From assembly GCF_025905425.1 (NCBI RefSeq), contig NZ_CP109603.1:1524001-1588000 (forward strand): a DNA stretch of 64,000 bases. The letters are read 5' to 3'. The position numbers and the translations under genes were made by a program. The stretch is from Pseudomonas putida (GTDB lineage: Bacteria; Pseudomonadota; Gammaproteobacteria; Pseudomonadales; Pseudomonadaceae). Shown in pieces: positions 62,149 to 64,000 of the stretch (its first letter is position 1; the number at the start of each line of letters is the position of its first letter). The notes beneath the pieces were generated by a model. That model did no database searches. It was not told the DNA's origin and saw only the letters and a list, made by a program, of their open reading frames with translations.

Positions 62149-63438
62149 ATGTTTGCCCCCCTTCCTCACGCCCTTGGGCGCCGTGTTGCCGGCTTGTTCC
62201 TTTTGTCTGCCGGCGTCAATGCCCAGGCCGCCGGTTTTCTTGAAGACAGCAGCGCCAAGGTCGAGGCGCGCACTGTCTACTTCAACCGGGACTTTCGTGA
62301 TGGCCACAGCAGTTCCAGCCAGGGCGCATCCAAGCGCGAAGAGTGGGCGCAAGGCTTCATCCTCAATGTGCAGTCCGGGTTTACCCAGGGGCCAGTAGGG
62401 TTTGGTGTGGATGCCCTGGGCATGTTTGGCGTCAAGCTCGACTCCAGCCCGGCGGACAGTAACAGCGGCTTGCTGCCTTCTTCTGGCCATGACCCGCGGC
62501 ACTCGGCCGATCAGTACGCAAAGATGGGCCTGGCGGCGAAGGTCAAGGTGTCCAACACCGTGCTCAAATATGGATCGATGATGCCCGATGTACCGTTGTT
62601 GAAATACAACGATGGCCGCCTGTTGCCGACGATGTTTCATGGCGCCATGCTCACGTCCGAAGAAGTGCGTGACCTGAAGTTCACCCTGGCCCGCCTGAAC
62701 AAGTACACCGCGCGTGATTCCACCGATCGCCAGGACATTCGCGTGCACTGCAAGAACAAGCGCTATGCCTGCGACATCGAAGCCGACCACTTTGACTTGG
62801 CAGGCCTCGATTACCGCTTCAACGACCGTGTCAGCGGCCAGTACCAGGTGGCCAAGCTGGAAAACATCTATCGCCAGCATTTCCTCGGCCTGGTGGCCAG
62901 CCAGCCGCTGACGGTGGGCAGCCTGTCGGCTGACTTGCGCCTGATCAAGAGTGATGACATCGGCAATGCCCGTGCCGGTGAAATCGACCACCGCGCCTTT
63001 AGCGGCATGCTCGGTTACAGCCTGGGTGGCCACAAGGTCAGCGCCGGCTGGCAGCGCATGTATGGCGACAGTGCCATGCCTTACTTGGATGGCAGCAACC
63101 CGTACCTGGTCAACTACGCTCAGGTCAACGACTTCGCCGCCGCCCAAGAGCGTTCCTGGCAAGTGCGCTATGACTATGACTTCAAGGCACTGGGTGTGCC
63201 CGGCCTGACCTTCTTCACCCGTTACATCAATGGCGACCATATCAAGGTCCCGGGCAGCACGGCCGAAGGTAAGGAATGGGAGCGCGACACCGAGTTCAAG
63301 TACCAGGTGCAAAGTGGCACCTTCAAGGATGTTAGCGTGCGTTTGCGTAACTCCACCTATCGCAGCAACTATGAGAAGTGGGCGCGTGACATGGACGAGA
63401 CCCGGGTCATTGTTAGTTACAACTTCTCCCTCTTATAG
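62149..63438 (+). CDS. OprD-family outer-membrane porin upstream of cobF
   Basis: 429 residues from the ATG at 62149 (MFAPLPHALGRRVAG), with a signal peptide ending at NAQAA-GFLED. OprD hallmarks are VEARTVYFNRDFRDG near the start, EEWAQGFILNVQSGFTQGPVGFGVDALGMFG and the terminal IVSYNFSLL strand. An in-frame TTG-led extension from 62104 gives a poor signal sequence. It is a substrate-specific channel for a small anion or amino acid. cobF follows by 67 bases on the same strand, so co-transcription is possible but not sure. Confidence 0.9.
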   Translation: MFAPLPHALGRRVAGLFLLSAGVNAQAAGFLEDSSAKVEARTVYFNRDFRDGHSSSSQGASKREEWAQGFILNVQSGFTQGPVGFGVDALGMFGVKLDSSPADSNSGLLPSSGHDPRHSADQYAKMGLAAKVKVSNTVLKYGSMMPDVPLLKYNDGRLLPTMFHGAMLTSEEVRDLKFTLARLNKYTARDSTDRQDIRVHCKNKRYACDIEADHFDLAGLDYRFNDRVSGQYQVAKLENIYRQHFLGLVASQPLTVGSLSADLRLIKSDDIGNARAGEIDHRAFSGMLGYSLGGHKVSAGWQRMYGDSAMPYLDGSNPYLVNYAQVNDFAAAQERSWQVRYDYDFKALGVPGLTFFTRYINGDHIKVPGSTAEGKEWERDTEFKYQVQSGTFKDVSVRLRNSTYRSNYEKWARDMDETRVIVSYNFSLL

Positions 63439-63505
63439 CGGGTGGCTTTGCCAAACAGTGGTGGCTGGTCGACAATGACCACCGGTAGCGGCAAAGGGCA
63501 GGGCA

Positions 63506-64000
63506 ATGAAAGACCTGTTGTTGATTGGCATCGGCCCGGGTGATCCGCGTCAGATCACTTACGAAGCGGTCGAGGCGCTACGCCGCGCCAGCGTGTTCTT
63601 CGTGCTCGACAAGGGCATGGAGAAGGACGAACTGGTGCGCTTGCGCAAGATGATTCTCGAACGCTATCGACCCGAAGGCGGCTACCGGCTGGTGCAGGTG
63701 GCTGACCCTTCCCGGGATGGCCAGGCGGTGGATTATGTGGGCGCGGTTCAGGACTGGCACCGGCAGCGCTCCGCACTTTATGCCTACATGATCGAGGATG
63801 AGATGGGTGTCGGCGATATTGGCGCCTTTCTGTTGTGGGGCGAACCTGGCCTGTACGACAGCACTTTGCGCGTCCTCGACCTTGTCCGCGCAGGCGGCCT
63901 GGCATTGCGCCTGGAGGTGATTCCCGGCATCAGCAGTGTGCAGGCCCTGGCGGCTCGTCATCAGGTGCCGCTCAACCGTATCGGCGAGCCACTGACCGTG
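63506..64000 (+). CDS. cobF: Precorrin-6A synthase (deacetylating), CobF, N-terminal part
   Basis: The window ends inside this gene after 165 residues. The methyltransferase opening MKDLLLIGIGPGDPRQITYEAVEALRRA (GIGPG SAM-binding loop), the segment GDIGAFLLWGEPGLYDSTLRVLD and EVIPGISSVQALAARHQVPLN are those of the cobalamin-pathway methyltransferases, and the exact combination fits CobF, which methylates C-1 of precorrin-5 and removes the acetyl group in the aerobic pathway. Confidence 0.92.
   Translation, partial: MKDLLLIGIGPGDPRQITYEAVEALRRASVFFVLDKGMEKDELVRLRKMILERYRPEGGYRLVQVADPSRDGQAVDYVGAVQDWHRQRSALYAYMIEDEMGVGDIGAFLLWGEPGLYDSTLRVLDLVRAGGLALRLEVIPGISSVQALAARHQVPLNRIGEPLTV

Overview
The window looks like chromosomal DNA of a fluorescent Pseudomonas of the P. 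putida group. The base composition is GC-rich throughout. There are several copies of the P. putida-type REP palindrome (ends like CTTCGCGGGGCAAGCC). The gene content is typical of these bacteria: a MvaT/TurB-type H-NS protein, OprD-family porins, LpxO, a pyoverdine hydroxylase with its uptake genes, SotB, CobF and FecI/FecR/FpvA-type signalling. I see no rRNA, tRNA or CRISPR array. About 66 genes are called, nearly all complete; the transporter at the left edge and cobF at the right edge are cut by the window.

Layout. 1-7000: end of an MHS transporter, a DUF2946/TonB-dependent receptor/lipoprotein group, an orphan ParA and a membrane diguanylate cyclase. 7100-15700: small genes, then a five-gene operon under a cobalamin riboswitch (binding protein, permease, ATPase, pseudoazurin, OprD porin), a DUF1624 membrane protein, a long inverted repeat, a GNAT protein and a CMD protein. 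15700-21400: LpxO, ThpR and a receptor-FecR-FecI iron-signalling module. 21400-33300: metabolic genes with linked regulators (AraC/alcohol dehydrogenase, LysR/nitroreductase, LysR/acyl-CoA dehydrogenase), an IS110-family element in a REP pair, SotB and a cysteine desulfurase-like gene. 33300-36700: an SPFH protein and an accessory islet with a PAAR protein that looks like a type VI secretion toxin, overlapping a three-helix membrane protein that is probably its immunity partner. 36700-46300: TerC, a PstS-OmpA fusion, a PotABCD-like ABC operon, a RibB with a degenerate GTP cyclohydrolase half, and small proteins. 46400-57000: a pyoverdine block: MbtH and type II thioesterase, then on the other strand pvdA followed by eight genes in the same order as P. 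aeruginosa fpvG-H-J-K-C-D-E-F. 57000-64000: PBP7, small envelope proteins, a shikimate dehydrogenase-like gene, glyoxalase I, TurB/MvaT, an OprD porin and cobF.

How the parts fit. Iron is the dominant theme. Hydroxyornithine synthesis (pvdA), NRPS helpers (MbtH, thioesterase), periplasmic reduction and recycling of ferri-pyoverdine (fpv genes) and two TonB receptors are all here. PvdS-type iron-starvation boxes precede both pvdA and mbtH. A second theme is cobalamin: a riboswitch-controlled import operon near the left end and cobF at the right end. The observations most worth checking are the PAAR effector/immunity pair, the riboswitch operon that includes a cupredoxin and a porin, the IS110 element with room for a bridge RNA, and two near-identical palindromes that may tie the Pot-like transporter to the RibB-like gene.
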